Below, one piece after another: positions 35,701 through 50,756 of a stretch of 64,000 nt of DNA. The notes under the pieces were generated by a model. The model was given only the letters and a program-made list of their open reading frames with translations. It was not told where the DNA came from and did not search any database. Position numbers and translations under genes: made by a program. The number at the start of each line of letters is the position of its first letter. Within the stretch, counting starts at the first letter, position 1. The stretch is from Eledone cirrhosa (Eukaryota; Mollusca; Cephalopoda; Octopoda; Eledonidae), in the NCBI GenBank assembly GCA_964016885.1, contig OZ024742.1:1960810-2024809 (forward strand), given 5' to 3'.

Positions 35701-37200
35701 TACCCACATTTACAACAGCTTCTTCCTGTACCAAGATCTAGCTGGTAGGTTGATCTTTTAGAAATAGCAGTCAAATACCCGCATTTACAACAGCTTCTTC
35801 CTGTACAAAGAACTAGGTGGTAGGTTGATCTTTTAGAAATAGCAGTCAAATACCCGCATTTACAACAGCTTCTTCCTGAACAAAGAACTAGGTGGTAGGT
35901 TGATCTTTTAGAAATAGCAGTCAAATACCCACATTTACAACAGCTTCTTCCTGTACCAAGAACTAGCTGGTAGGTTGATCTTTTAGAAATAGCAGTCAAA
36001 TACCCACATTTACAACAGCTTCTTCCTGTACCAAGAACTACCTGGTAGGTTGATCTTTTAGAAATAGCAGTCAAATACCCACATTTACAACAGCTTCTTC
36101 CTGTACCAAGAACTAGCTGGTAGGTTGATCTTTTAGAAATAGCAGTCAAATACCCACATTTACAACAGCTTCTTCCTGTACCAAGAACTAGCTGGTAGGT
36201 TGATCTTTTAGAAATAGCAGTCAAATACCCACATTTACAACAGCTTCTTCCTGTGCCAAGAACTAGCTGGTAGGTTGATCTTTTAGAAATAGCAGGCCAA
36301 TACCCACATTTACAACAGCTTCTTCCTGTACCAAGAACTACCTGGTAGGTTGATCTTTTAGAAATAGCAGTCAAATACCCACATTTACAACAGCTTCTTT
36401 CTGTACCATGAACTAGCTGGTAGGTTGATCTTTTAGAAATAGCAGTCAAATACCCACATTTACAAAAGCTTCTTCCTGTACCAAGAACTAGCTGGTAGGT
36501 TGATCTTTTAGAAATAGCAGTCAAATACCCGCATTTACAACAGCTTCTTGTACCAAGAACTAGCTGGTAGGTTGATCTTTTAGAAATAGCAGTCAAATAC
36601 CCACATTTACAACAGCTTCTTCCTGTACCAAGAACTACCTGGTAGGTTGATCTTTTAGAAATTGCAGTCAAATACCCACATTTACAACAGCTTCTTCTTG
36701 TACCAAGAACTAGCTGGTAGGTTGATCTTTTAGAAATAGCAGTCAAATACCCGCATTTACAACAGCTTCTTCTTGTACCAAGAACTAGCTGGTCGGTTGA
36801 ACTTTTAGAAATAGCAGTCAAATACCCACATTTACAAAAGCTTTGTCCTGTAGTACAAACTACCTGGTAGGTTGATCTTTTAGAAATAGCAGTAAAATAC
36901 CCACATTTACAACAGCTTCTTCCTGTACCATGAACTACCTGGTAGGTTGATCTTTTAGAAATGGCAGTCAAATACCCACATTTACAACAGCTTCTTGTAC
37001 CAAGAACTAGCTGGTAGGTTGATGTTTTAGAAATAGCAGTCAAATACCCACATTTACAACAGCTTCTTCCTGTACCAAGAACTAGCTGGTAGGTTGATCT
37101 TTTAGAAATAGCAGTCAAATACCCACATTTACAACAGCTTCTTCTTGTACCAAGAACTAGCTGGTAGGTTGAACTTTTAGAAATAGCAGTCAAATACCCA
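32760..37200. repeat. Three copies of a 17-21-unit higher-order block
   Basis: The marker 'agaaattgcagtc' is at 33814, 35086 and 36657, and 'tttgtcctgtagtacaaac' follows each at the same distance. The offset of 1272 bp equals 17 x 75 minus 3, explained by one 72-bp unit. The offset of 1571 bp equals 21 x 75 minus 4, explained by one 72-bp unit plus a single base lost in 'gtcaaataccacattt' near 35475. Shared private units ('gtacaaagaactaggtgg', 'ctttctgtaccatgaacta', 'gttgaacttttag') confirm the copies. Confidence 0.85.
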
Positions 37201-37265
37201 CATTTACAACAGCTTCTTTCTGTACCATGAACTACCTGGTAGGTTGAACTTTTAGAAATAGCAGT

Positions 37266-40200
37266 CTAATACCCACATTTACAACAGCTTCTTCCTGTAC
37301 CATGAACTACCTGGTAGGTTGATCTTTTAGAAATAGCAGTCAAATACCCACATTTACAACAGCTTCTTCTTGTACCAAGAACTAGCTGGTTGGTTGATCT
37401 TTTAGAAATAGCAGTCAAATACCCACATTTACAACAGCTTCTTCCTGTACCAAGAACTAGCTGGTAGGTTGATCTTTTAGATATAGCAGTCAAATACCCA
37501 CATTTACAACAGCTTCTTCCTGTACCAAGAACAAGCTGGTAGGTTGATCTTTTAGATATAGCAGTCAAATACCCACATTTACAACAGCTTCTTACTGTAC
37601 CAAGAACTACCTGGTGGGTTGATCTTTTAGAAATAGCAGTCAAATACCCACATTTACAACAGCTTCTTCCTGTACCAAGAACTAGCTGGTAGGTTGATCT
37701 TTTAGAAATAGCAGTCAAATGCCCACATTTACAACTGCTTCTTCTTGTACCAAGAACTAGCTGGTAGGTTGAACTTTTAGAAATAGCAGTCAAATACCCA
37801 CATTTACAACAGCTTCTTCCTGTACCATGAACTACCTGGTAGGTTGATCTTTTAGAAATAGCAGTCAAATACCCACATTTACAACAGCTTCTTCTTGTAC
37901 CAAGAACTAACTGGTAGGTTGATCTTTTAGAAATAGCAGTCAAGTACCCACATTTACAACAGCTTCTTCCTGTACCAAGAACTAGCTGGTAGGTTGATGT
38001 TTTAGAAATAGCAGTCAAATACCCACATTTACAACAGCTTCTTCCTGTACTAAGAACTAGCTGGTAGGTTGATGTTTTAGAAATAGCAGTCAAATACCCA
38101 CATTTACAACAACTTCTTCCTGAACCATGAACGACCTGGTAGGTTGATCTTTTAGAAATGGCAGTCAAATACCCACATTTACAACAGCTTCTTCTTGTAC
38201 CAAGAACTAGCTGGTAGGTTGATCTTTTAGAAATAACAGTCAAATACCCACATTTACAACAGCTTCTTCCTGTACCAAGAACTAGCTGGTAGGTTGATCT
38301 TTTAGAAATAGCAGTCAAATACCCACATTTACAACAGCTTCTTTCTGTACCATGAACTACCTGGTAGGTTGAACTTTTAGAAATAGCAGTCAAATACCCA
38401 CATTTACAACAGCTTCTTCCTGTACCATGAACTACCTGGTAGGTTGATCTTTTAGAAATAGCAGTCAAATACCCACATTTACAACAGCTTCTTCTTGTAC
38501 CAAGAACTAGCTGGTTGGTTGATCTTTTAGAAATAGCAGTCAAATACCCACATTTACAACAGCTTCTTCCTGTACCAAGAACTAGCTGGTAGGTTGATCT
38601 TTTAGATATAGCAGTCAAATACCCACATTTACAACAGCTTCTTACTGTACCAAGAGCTACCTGGTAGGTTGATCTTTTAGAAATAGCAGTCAAATACCCA
38701 CATTTACAACAGCTTCTTCCTCTAGTACAAACTACCTGGTAGGTTGATCTTTTAGAAATAGCAGTCAAATACCCACATGTACAACAGCTTCTTCTTGTAC
38801 CAAGAACTATGTGGTAGGTTGATCTTTTAGAAATAGCAGTCAAGTACCCACATTTACAACAGCTTCTTCCTGTACCAAGAACTACCTGGTAGGTTGATGT
38901 TTTAGAAATAGCAGTCAAATACCCACATTTACAACAGCTTCTTACTGTACCAAGAGCTACCTGGTAGGTTGATCTTTTAGAAATAGCAGTCAAATACCCA
39001 CATTTACAACTGCTTCTTCTTGTACCAAGAACTAGCTGGTAGGTTGAACTTTTAGAAATAGCAGTCAAATACCCACATTTACAACAGCTTCTTCCTGTAC
39101 CATGAACTACCTGGTAGGTTGATCTTTTAGAAATAGCAGTCAAATACCCACATTTACAACAGCTTCTTCTTGTACCAAGAACTAGCTGGTAGGTTGATCT
39201 TTTAGAAATAGCAGTCAAATACCCACATTTACAACTGCTTCTTCTTGTACCAAGAACTAGCTGGTAGGTTGAACTTTTAGAAATAGCAGTCAAATACCCA
39301 CATTTACAACAGCTTCTTCCTGTGCCAAGAACTACCTGGTAGGTTGATGTTTTAGAAATAGCAGTCAAATGCCCACATTTACAACTGCTTCTTCTTGTAC
39401 CAAGAACTAGCTGGTAGGTTGAACTTTTAGAAATAGCAGTCAAATACCCACATTTACAACAGCTTCTTCCTGTACCATGAACTACCTGGTAGGTTGATCT
39501 TTTAGAAATAGCAGTCAAATACCCACATTTACAACAGCTTCTTCTTGTACCAAGAACTAGCTGGTAGGTTGATCTTTTAGAAATAGCAGTCAAATACCCA
39601 CATTTACAACAGCTTCTTACTGTACCAAGAACTACCTGGTAGGTTGATCTTTTAGAAATAGCAGTCAAATACCCACATTTACAACTGCTTCTTCTTGTAC
39701 CAAGAACTAGCTGGTAGGTTGAACTTTTAGAAATAGCAGTCAAATACCCACATTTACAACAGCTTCTTCCTGTACCATGAACTACCTGGTAGGTTGATCT
39801 TTTAGAAATAGCAGTCAAATACCCACATTTACAACAGCTTCTTCCTGTACCAAGAACTACCTGGTAGGTTGATGTTTTAGAAATAGCAGTCAAATACCCA
39901 CATTTACAACAGCTTCTTCTTGTACCAAGAACTACCTGGTAGGTTGATCTTTTAGAAATAGCAGTCAAGTACCCACATTTACAACAGCTTCTTCCTGTAC
40001 CAAGAACTAGCTGGTAGGTTGATGTTTTAGAAATAGCAGTCAAATACCCACATTTACAACAGCTTCTTCTTGTACCAAGAACTACCTGGTAGGTTGATCT
40101 TTTAGAAATAGCAGTCAAATACCCACATTTACAACAGCTTCTTCCTGTACCAAGAACTACCTGGTAGGTTGATGTTTTAGAAATAGCAGTCAAATGCCCA

Positions 40201-42250
40201 CATTTACAACTGCTTCTTCTTGTACCAAGAACTAGCTGGTAGGTTGAACTTTTAGAAATAGCAGTCAAATACCCACATTTACAACAGCTTCTTCCTGTAC
40301 CATGAACTACCTGGTAGGTTGATCTTTTAGAAATAGCAGTCAAATACCCACATTTACAACAGCTTCTTCCTGTACCATGAACTACCTGGTAGGTTGATCT
40401 TTTAGAAATAGCAGTCAAATACCCACATTTACAACAGCTTCTTCCTGTACCAAGAACTACCAGGTAGGTTGATATTTTAGAAATAGCAGTCAAATACCCA
40501 CATTTACAACAGCTTCTTCCTGTACCATGAACTACCTGGTAGGTTGATCTTTTAGAAATAGCAGTTAAATACCCACATTTACAACAGCTTCTTCTTGTAC
40601 CAAGAACTAGCTGGTAGGTTGATCTTTTAGAAATAGCAGTCAAATACCCACATTTACAACTGCTTCTTCTTGTACCAAGAACTAGCTGGTAGGTTGAACT
40701 TTTAGAAATAGCAGTCAAATACCCACATTTACAACAGCTTCTTCCTGTACCAAGAACTACCTGGTAGGTTGATGTTTTAGAAATAGCAGTCAAATGCCCA
40801 CATTTACAACTGCTTCTTCTTGTACCAAGAACTAGCTGGTAGGTTGAACTTTTAGAAATAGCAGTCAAATACCCACATTTACAACAGCTTCTTCCTGTAC
40901 CATGAACTACCTGGTAGGTTGATCTTTTAGAAATAGCAGTCAAATACCCACATTTACAACAGCTTCTTCTTGTACCAAGAACTAGCTGGTAGGTTGATCT
41001 TTTAGAAATAGCAGTCAAATACCCACATTTACAACAGCTTCTTACTGTACCAAGAACTACCTGGTAGGTTGATCTTTTAGAAATAGCAGTCAAATACCCA
41101 CATTTACAAATGCTTCTTCTTGTACCAAGAACTAGCTGGTAGGTTGAACTTTTAGAAATAGCAGTCAAATACCCACATTTACAACAGCTTCTTCCTGTAC
41201 CATGAACTACCTGGTAGGTTGATCTTTTAGAAATAGCAGTCAAATACCCACATTTACAACAGCTTCTTCCTGTACCAAGAACTACCTGGTAGGTTGATGT
41301 TTTAGAAATAGCAGTCAAATACCCACATTTACAACAGCTTCTTCTTGTACCAAGAACTACCTGGTAGGTTGATCTTTTAGAAATAGCAGTCAAGTACCCA
41401 CATTTACAACAGCTTCTTCCTGCACCAAGAACTAGCTGGTAGGTTGATGTTTTAGAAATAGCAGTCAAATACCCACATTTACAACAGCTTCTTCTTGTAC
41501 CAAGAACTACCTGGTAGGTTGATCTTTTAGAAATAGCAGTCAAATACCCACATTTACAACAGCTTCTTCCTGTACCATGAACTACCTGGTAGGTTGATCT
41601 TTTAGAAATAGCAGTCAAATACCCACATTTACAACAGCTTCTTCTTGTACCAAGAACTAGCTGGTAGGTTGATCTTTTAGAAATAGCAGTCAAATACCCA
41701 CATTTACAACTGCTTCTTCTTGTACCAAGAACTAGCTGGTAGGTTGAACTTTTAGAAATAGCAGTCAAATACCCACATTTACAACAGCTTCTTCCTGTAC
41801 CATGAACTACCTGGTAGGTTGATCTTTTAGAAATAGCAGTCAAATACCCACATTTACAACAGCTTCTTGTACCAAGAACTACCAGGTAGGTTGATGTTTT
41901 AGAAATAGCAGTCAAATACCCACATTTACAACAGCTTCTTCCTGTAGTACAAACCACCTGGTAGGTTGATCTTTAGAAATAGCAGTCAAATACCCACATT
42001 TACAACAACTTCTTCCTGAACCATGAACTACTTGGTAGGTTGATCTTTTAGAAATGGCAGTCAAATACCCACATTTACAACAGCTTCTTCGTGTACCAAG
42101 AACTACCTGGTAGGTTGATCTTTTAGAAATAGCAGTCAAATACCCACATTTCCAACAGCTTCTTCTTGTACCAAGAACTAGCTGGTAGGTTGATCTTTTA
42201 GAAATAGCAGTCAAATACCCACATTTACAACAGCTTCTTCCTGTACCAAG
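37266..42250. repeat. Higher-order block family with 'aaatgcccacat' markers
   Basis: A marker unit, 'aaatgcccacatttacaact' followed by 'gttgaactttt', is at 37721, 39371, 40196 and 40796. The intervals of 1650, 825 and 600 bp are exactly 22, 11 and 8 units. The surrounding units repeat in the same order: a 'catgaactac' unit, an 'aagaactagc' unit and a 'cttactgtacc' unit. The longest open minus-strand frame of the window lies here only because no indel or nonsense variant happens to fall in it. Confidence 0.82.
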
Positions 42251-42399
42251 AACTAGCTAGTAGGTTGATCTTTTAGAAATAGCAGTCAAATACCCACATT
42301 CACAACAGCTTCTTCTTGTACCAAGAACTAGCTGGTAGGTTGATCTTTTAGAAATAGCAGTCAAATACCCAAATTTACAACAGCTTCTTCCTGTACCAT

Positions 42400-45300
42400 G
42401 AACTACCTGGTAGGTTGATCTTTTAGAAATAGCAGTCAAATACCCACATTTACAACAGCTTCTTCTTGTACCAAGAACTAGGTGGTAGGTTGATCTTTTA
42501 GAAATAGCAGTCAAATACCCACATTTACAACAGCTTCTTCCTGTACCATGAACTACCTGGTAGGTTGATCTTTTAGAAATAGCAGTCAAATACCCACATT
42601 TACAACAGCTTCTTCTTGTACCAAGAACTAGCTGGTAGGTTGATCTTTTAGAAATAGCAGTCAAATACCCACATTTACAACAGCTTCTTCCTGTACCAAG
42701 AACTAGCTGGTAGGTTGATGTTTTAGAAATAGCAGTCAAATACCCACATTTACAACAGCTTCTTCCTGTAGTACAAACCACCTGGTAGGTTGATCTTTTA
42801 GAAATAGCAGTCAAATACCCACATTTACAACAACTTCTTCCTGAACCATGAACTACCTGGTAGGTTGATCTTTTAGAAATGGCAGTCAAATACCCACATT
42901 TACAACAGCTTCTTCCTGTACCAAGAACTAGCTGGTAGGTTGATCTTTTAGAAATAGCAGTCAAATACCCACATTTACAACAGCTTCTTCCAGTACCAAG
43001 AACTAGCTGGTAGGTTGATCTTTTAGAAATAGCAGTCAAATACCCACATTTACAACAACTTCTTCCTGAACCATAAACTACCTGGTAGGTTGATCTTTTA
43101 GAAATGGCAGTCAAATACCCACATTTACAACAGCTTCTTCCTGTACCAAGAACTAGCTGGTAGGTTGATCTTTTAGAAATAGCAGTCAAATACCCACATT
43201 TACAACAACTTCTTCCTGAACCATGAACTACCTGGTAGGTTGATCTTTTATAAATAGCAGTCAAATACCCACATTTACAACAGCTTCTTCCTGTACCAAG
43301 AACTAGCTGGTAGGTTGATCTTTTAGAAATAGCAGTCAAATACCCACATTTACAACAGCTTCTTCCTGTACCAAGAACTACCTGGTAGGTTGATCTTTTA
43401 GAAATAGCAGTCAAATACCGACATTTACAACAGCTTCTTCCTGTACCAAGAACTAGCTGGTAGGTTGATCTTTTAGAAATAGCAGTCAAATACCCACATT
43501 TACAACAGCTTCTTCCTGTACCAAGAACTAGCTGGTAGGTTGATCTTTTAGAAATAGCAGTCAAATACCCACATTTACAACAGCTTCTTCCTGTACCAAG
43601 AACTAGCTGGTAGGTTGATCTTTTAGAAATAGCAGTCAAATACCGACATTTACAACAGCTTCTTCCTGTACCAAGAACTAGCTGGTAGGTTGATCTTTTA
43701 GAAATAGCAGTCAAATACCCACATTTACAACAGCTTCTTCCTGTAGCAAGAACTACCTGGTAGGTTGATCTTTTAGAAATGGCAGTCAAATACCCACATT
43801 TACAACAGCTTCTTCTTGTACCAAGAACTAGCTGGTAGGTTGATCTTTTAGAAATAGCAGTCAAATACCCACATTTACAACAGCTTCTTCCTGTACCAAG
43901 AACTACCTGGTAGGTTGATCTTTTAGAAATAGCAGTCAAATTCCCACATTTACAACAGCTTCTTACTGTACCAAGAACTACCTGGTAGGTTGATCTTTTA
44001 GAAATAACAGTCAAATACCCACATTTACAACAGCTTCTTCCTGTACCAAGAACTAGCTGGTAGGTTGATGTTTTAGAAATAGCAGTCAAATACCCACATT
44101 TACAACACCTTCTTTCTGTACCATGAACTACCTGGTAGGTTGATCTTTTAGAAATGGCAGTCAAATACCCACATTTACAACAGCTTCTTGTACCAAGAAC
44201 TAGCTGGTAGGTTGATCTTTTAGAAATAGCAGTAAAATACCCACATTTACAACAGCTTCTTCCTGTACCAAGAACTACCTGTTAGGTTGATCTTTTAGAA
44301 ATAGCAGTCAAATACCCACATTTACAACAGCTTCTTCCTGTACCAAGAACTAGCTGGTAGGTTGATCATTTAGAAATAGCAGTCAAATACCCACATTTAC
44401 AACAGCTTCTTGTACGAAGAACTACCTGGTAGGTTGATGTTTTAGAAATAGCAGTCAAATACCCACATTTACAACAGCTTCTGTCTGTACCATGAACTAG
44501 CTGGTAGGTTGATCTTTTAGAAATAGCAGTCAAATACCCACATTTACAACAGCTTCTTCCTGTACCAAGAACTACCGGGTAGGTTGATCTTTTAGAAATA
44601 GCAGTCAAATACCCATATTTACAACAGCTTCTTCCTGTACCAAGAACTACCTGGTAGGTTGATCTTTTAGAAATAGCAGTCAAATACCCACATTTACAAC
44701 AGCTTCTTTCTGTACCATGAACTACCTGGTAGGTTGATCTTTTAGAAATAGCAGTCAAATACCCACATTTACAACAGCTTCTTCCTGTACCAAGAACTAG
44801 CTGGTAGGTTGATCTTTTAGAAATAGCAGTCAAATACCCATATTTACAACAGCTTCTTCCTGTACCAAGAACTACCTGGTAGGTTGATCTTTTAGTAATA
44901 GCAGTCAAATACCCACATTTACAACAGCTTCTTCCTGTACCAAGAACTAGCTGGTTGGTTGATCTTTTAGAAATAGCAGTCAAATACCCACATTTACAAC
45001 AGCTTCTTGTACCAAGAACTAGCTGGTAGGTTGATCTTTTAGAAATAGCAGTCAAATACCCACATTTACAACAGCTTCTTCTTGTACCAAGAACTACCTG
45101 GTAGGTTGATCTTTTAGAAATAGCAGTCAAATACCCACATTTACAACAGCTTCTTCCTGTACCAAGAACTAGCTGGTAGGTTGATCTTTTAGAAATAGCA
45201 GTAAAATACCCACATTTACAACAGCTTCTTCCTGTACCATGAACTACCTGGTAGGTTGATCTTTTAGAAATAGCAGTCAAATACCCACATTTACAACAGC

Positions 45301-48300
45301 TTCTTCTTGTACCAAGAACTAGGTGGTAGGTTGATCTTTTAGAAATAGCAGTCAAATACCCACATTTACAACAGCTTCTTCCTGTACCATGAACTACCTG
45401 GTAGGTTGATCTTTTAGAAATAGCAGTCAAATACCCACATTTACAACAGCTTCTTCTTGTACCAAGAACTAGCTGGTAGGTTGATCTTTTAGAAATAGCA
45501 GTCAAATACCCACATTTACAACAGCTTCTTCCTGTACCAAGAACTAGCTGGTAGGTTGATGTTTTAGAAATAGCAGTCAAATACCCACATTTACAACAGC
45601 TTCTTCCTGTAGTACAAACCACCTGGTAGGTTGATCTTTTAGAAATAGCAGTCAAATACCCACATTTACAACAACTTCTTCCTGAACCATGAACTACCTG
45701 GTAGGTTGATCTTTTAGAAATGGCAGTCAAATACCCACATTTACAACAGCTTCTTCCTGTACCAAGAACTAGCTGGTAGGTTGATCTTTTAGAAATAGCA
45801 GTCAAATACCCACATTTACAACAGCTTCTTCCAGTACCAAGAACTAGCTGGTAGGTTGATCTTTTAGAAATAGCAGTCAAATACCCACATTTACAACAAC
45901 TTCTTGCTGAACCATGAACTACCTGGTAGGTTGATCTTTTAGAAATGGCAGTCAAATACCCACATTTACAACAGCTTCTTCCTGTACCAAGAACTAGCTG
46001 GTATGTTGATCTTTTAGAAATAGCAGTCAAATACCCACATTTACAACAACTTCTTCCTGAACCATGAACTACCTGGTAGGTTGATCTTTTAGAAATAGCA
46101 GTCAAATACCCACATTTACAACAACTTCTTCCTGAACCATGAACTACCTGGTAGGTTGATCTTTTATAAATAGCAGTCAAATACCCACATTTACAACAGC
46201 TTCTTCCTGTACCAAGAACTAGCTGGTAGGTTGATCTTTTAGAAATAGCAGTCAAATACCCACATTTACAACAGCTTCTTCCTGTACCAAGAACTACCTG
46301 GTAGGTTGATCTTTTAGAAATAGCAGTCAAATACCGACATTTACAACAGCTTCTTCCTGTACCAAGAACTAGCTGGTAGGTTGATCTTTTAGAAATAGCA
46401 GTCAAATACCCACATTTACAACAGCTTCTTCCTGTACCAAGAACTAGCTGGTAGGTTGATCTTTTAGAAATAGCAGTCAAATACCCACATTTACAACAGC
46501 TTCTTCCTGTACCAAGAACTAGCTGGTAGGTTGATCTTTTAGAAATAGCAGTCAAATACCGACATTTACAACAGCTTCTTCCTGTACCAAGAACTAGCTG
46601 GTAGGTTGATCTTTTAGAAATAGCAGTCAAATACCCACATTTACAACAGCTTCTTCCTGTACCAAGAACTAGCTGGTAGGTTGATCTTTTAGAAATAGCA
46701 GTCAAATACCCACATTTACAACAGCTTCTTCCTGTACCAAGAACTAGCTGGTAGGTTGATCTTTTAGAAATAGCAGTCAAATACCGACATTTACAACAGC
46801 TTCTTCCTGTACCAAGAACTAGCTGGTAGGTTGATCTGTTAGAAATAGCAGTCAAATACCCACATTTACAACAGCTTCTTCCTGTAGCAAGAACTACCTG
46901 GTAGGTTGATCTTTTAGAAATGGCAGTCAAATACCCACATTTACAACAGCTTCTTCTTGTACCAAGAACTAGCTGGTAGGTTGATCTTTTAGAAATAGCA
47001 GTCAAATACCCACATTTACAACAGCTTCTTCCTGTACCAAGAACTACCTGGTAGGTTGATCTTTTAGAAATAGCAGTCAAATTCCCACATTTACAACAGC
47101 TTCTTACTGTACCAAGAACTACCTGGTAGGTTGATCTTTTAGAAATAACAGTCAAATACCCACATTTACAACAGCTTCTTCCTGTACCAAGAACTAGCTG
47201 GTAGGTTGATGTTTTAGAAATAGCAGTCAAATACCCACATTTACAACACCTTCTTTCTGTACCATGAACTACCTGGTAGGTTGATCTTTTAGAAATGGCA
47301 GTCAAATACCCACATTTACAACAGCTTCTTGTACCAAGAACTAGCTGGTAGGTTGATCTTTTAGAAATAGCAGTCAAATACCCACATTTACAACAGCTTC
47401 TTCCTGTACCAAGAACTACCTGTTAGGTTGATCTTTTAGAAATAGCAGTCAAATACCCACATTTACAACAGCTTCTTCCTGTACCAAGAACTAGCTGGTA
47501 GGTTGATCATTTAGAAATAGCAGTCAAATACCCACATTTACAACAGCTTCTTGTACGAAGAACTACCTGGTAGGTTGATGTTTTAGAAATAGCAGTCAAA
47601 TACCCACACTTACAACAGCTTCTGTCTGTACCATGAACTAGCTGGTAGGTTGATCTTTTAGAAATAGCAGTCAAATACCCACATTTACAACAGCTTCTTC
47701 CTGTACCAAGAACTACCGGGTAGGTTGATCTTTTAGAAATAGCAGTCAAATACCCATATTTACAACAGCTTCTTCCTGTACCAAGAACTAGCTGGTAGGT
47801 TGATCTTTTAGAAATAGCAGTCAAATACCCATATTTACAACAGCTTCTTCCTGTACCAAGAACTACCTGGTAGGTTGATCTTTTAGTAATAGCAGTCAAA
47901 TACCCACATTTACAACAGCTTCTTCCTGTACCAAGAACTAGCTGGTTGGTTGATCTTTTAGAAATAGCAGTCAAATACCCACATTTACAACAGCTTCTTG
48001 TACCAAGAACTAGCTGGTAGGTTGATCTTTTAGAAATAGCAGTCAAATACCCACATTTACAACAGCTTCTTCTTGTACCAAGAACTACCTGGTAGGTTGA
48101 TCTTTTAGAAATAGCAGTCAAATACCCACATTTACAACAGCTTCTTCCTGTACCAAGAACTAGCTGGTAGGTTGATCTTTTAGAAATAGCAGTAAAATAC
48201 CCACATTTACAACAGCTTCTTCCTGTACCATGAACTACCTGGTAGGTTGATCTTTTAGAAATAGCAGTCAAATACCCACATTTACAACAGCTTCTTCTTG

Positions 48301-50535
48301 TACCAAGAACTAGGTGGTAGGTTGATCTTTTAGAAATAGCAGTCAAATACCCACATTTACAACAGCTTCTTCCTGTACCATGAACTACCTGGTAGGTTGA
48401 TCTTTTAGAAATAGCAGTCAAATACCCACATTTACAACAGCTTCTTCTTGTACCAAGAACTAGCTGGTAGGTTGATCTTTTAGAAATAGCAGTCAAATAC
48501 CCACATTTACAACAGCTTCTTCCTGTACCAAGAACTAGCTGGTAGGTTGATGTTTTAGAAATAGCAGTCAAATACCCACATTTACAACAGTTTCTTCCTG
48601 TAGTACAAACCACCTGGTAGGTTGATCTTTTAGAAATAGCAGTCAAATACCCACATTTACAACAACTTCTTCCTGAACCATGAACTACCTGGTAGGTTGA
48701 TCTTTTAGAAATGGCAGTCAAATACCCACATTTACAACAGCTTCTTCCTGTACCAAGAACTAGCTGGTAGGTTGATCTTTTAGAAATAGCAGTCAAATAC
48801 CCACATTTACAACAGCTTCTTCCAGTACCAAGAACTAGCTGGTAGGTTGATCTTTTAGAAATAGCAGTCAAATACCCACATTTACAACAACTTCTTCCTG
48901 AACCATGAACTACCTGTTCGGTTGATCTTTTAGAAATGGCAGTCAAATACCCACATTTACAACAGCTTCTTCCTGTACCAAGAACTAGCTGGTAGGTTGA
49001 TCTTTTAGAAATAGCAGTCAAATACCCACATTTACAACAACTTCTTCCTGAACCATGAACTACCTGGTAGGTTGATCTTTTAGAAATAGCAGTCAAATAC
49101 CCACATTTACAACAACTTCTTCCTGAACCATGAACTACCTGGTAGGTTGATCTTTTATAAATAGCAGTCAAATACCCACTTTTACAACAGCTTCTTCCTG
49201 TACCAAGAACTAGCTGGTAGGTTGATCTTTTAGAAATAGCAGTCAAATACCCACATTTACAACAGCTTCTTCCTGTACCAAGAACTACCTGGTAGGTTGA
49301 TCTTTTAGAAATAGCAGTCAAATACCGACATTTACAACAGCTTCTTCCTGTACCAAGAACTAGCTGGTAGGTTGATCTTTTAGAAATAGCAGTCAAATAC
49401 CCACATTTACAACAGCTTCTTCCTGTACCAAGAACTAGCTGGTAGGTTGATCTTTTAGAAATAGCAGTCAAATACCCACATTTACAACAGCTTCTTCCTG
49501 TACCAAGAACTAGCTGGTAGGTTGATCTTTTAGAAATAGCAGTCAAATACCGACATTTACAACAGCTTCTTCCTGTACCAAGAACTAGCTGGTAGTTTGA
49601 TCTTTTAGAAATAGCAGTCAAATACCCACATTTACAACAGCTTCTTCCTGTAGCAAGAACTACCTGGTAGGTTGATCTTTTAGAAATGGCAGTCAAATAC
49701 CCACATTTACAACAGCTTCTTCTTGTACCAAGAACTAGCTGGTAGGTTGATCTTTTAGAAATAGCAGTCAAATACCCACATTTACAACAGCTTCTTCCTG
49801 TACCAAGAACTACCTGTTAGGTTGATCTTTTAGAAATAGCAGTCAAATACCCACATTTACAACAGCTTCTTCCTGTACCAAGAACTAGCTGGTAGGTTGA
49901 TCATTTAGAAATAGCAGTCAAATACCCACATTTACAACAGCTTCTTGTACCAAGAACTACCTGGTAGGTTGATGTTTTAGAAATAGCAGTCAAATACCCA
50001 CATTTACAACAGCTTCTGTCTGTACCATGAACTAGCTGGTAGGTTGATCTTTTAGAAATAGCAGTCAAATACCCACATTTACAACAGCTTCTTCCTGTAC
50101 CAAGAACTACCGGGTAGGTTGATCTTTTAGAAATAGCAGTCAAATACCCATATTTACAACAGCTTCTTCCTGTACCAAGAACTACCTGGTAGGTTGATCT
50201 TTTAGAAATAGCAGTCAAATACCCACATTTACAACAGCTTCTTTCTGTACCATGAACTACCTGGTAGGTTGATCTTTTAGAAATAGCAGTCAAATACCCA
50301 CATTTACAACAGCTTCTTCCTGTACCAAGAACTAGCTGGTAGGTTGATCTTTTAGAAATAGCAGTCAAATACCCATATTTACAACAGCTTCTTCCTGTAC
50401 CAAGAACTACCTGGTAGGTTGATCTTTTAGTAATAGCAGTCAAATACCCACATTTACAACAGCTTCTTCCTGTACCAAGAACTAGCTGGTTGGTTGATCT
50501 TTTAGAAATAGCAGTCAAATACCCACATTTACAAC
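42400..50535. repeat. Multi-kb higher-order repeat: partial, 3141-bp, 2394-bp and partial copies
   Basis: The marker 'gatcatttagaaatag' sits at 44364, 47505 and 49899, so full copies are 3141 and 2394 bp. 'acaacacc' at 44102 and 47243, and 'tgtacgaag' at 44411 and 47552, are also 3141 bp apart. 'accggg' at 44573 and 50108 is 5535 bp apart (3141 + 2394). The earlier partial copy shows offsets of 2841, 2916 and 3141 bp at successive markers (42771, 43251, 44102), so copies differ by gains or losses of exactly 1 and 3 units. Confidence 0.87.
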
Positions 50536-50756
50536 AGCTTCTTCCTGTACCAAGAACTACCTGGTAGGTTGATCTTTTAGAAATAGCAGTCAAATACCCA
50601 CATTTACAACAACTTCTTCCTGAACCATGAACGACCTGGTAGGTTGATCTTTTAGAAATGGCAGTCAAATACCCACATTTACAACAGCTTCTTCTTGTAC
50701 AAAGAACTAGCTGGTAGGTTGATCTTTTAGAAATAGCAGTCAAATACCCTCATTTA

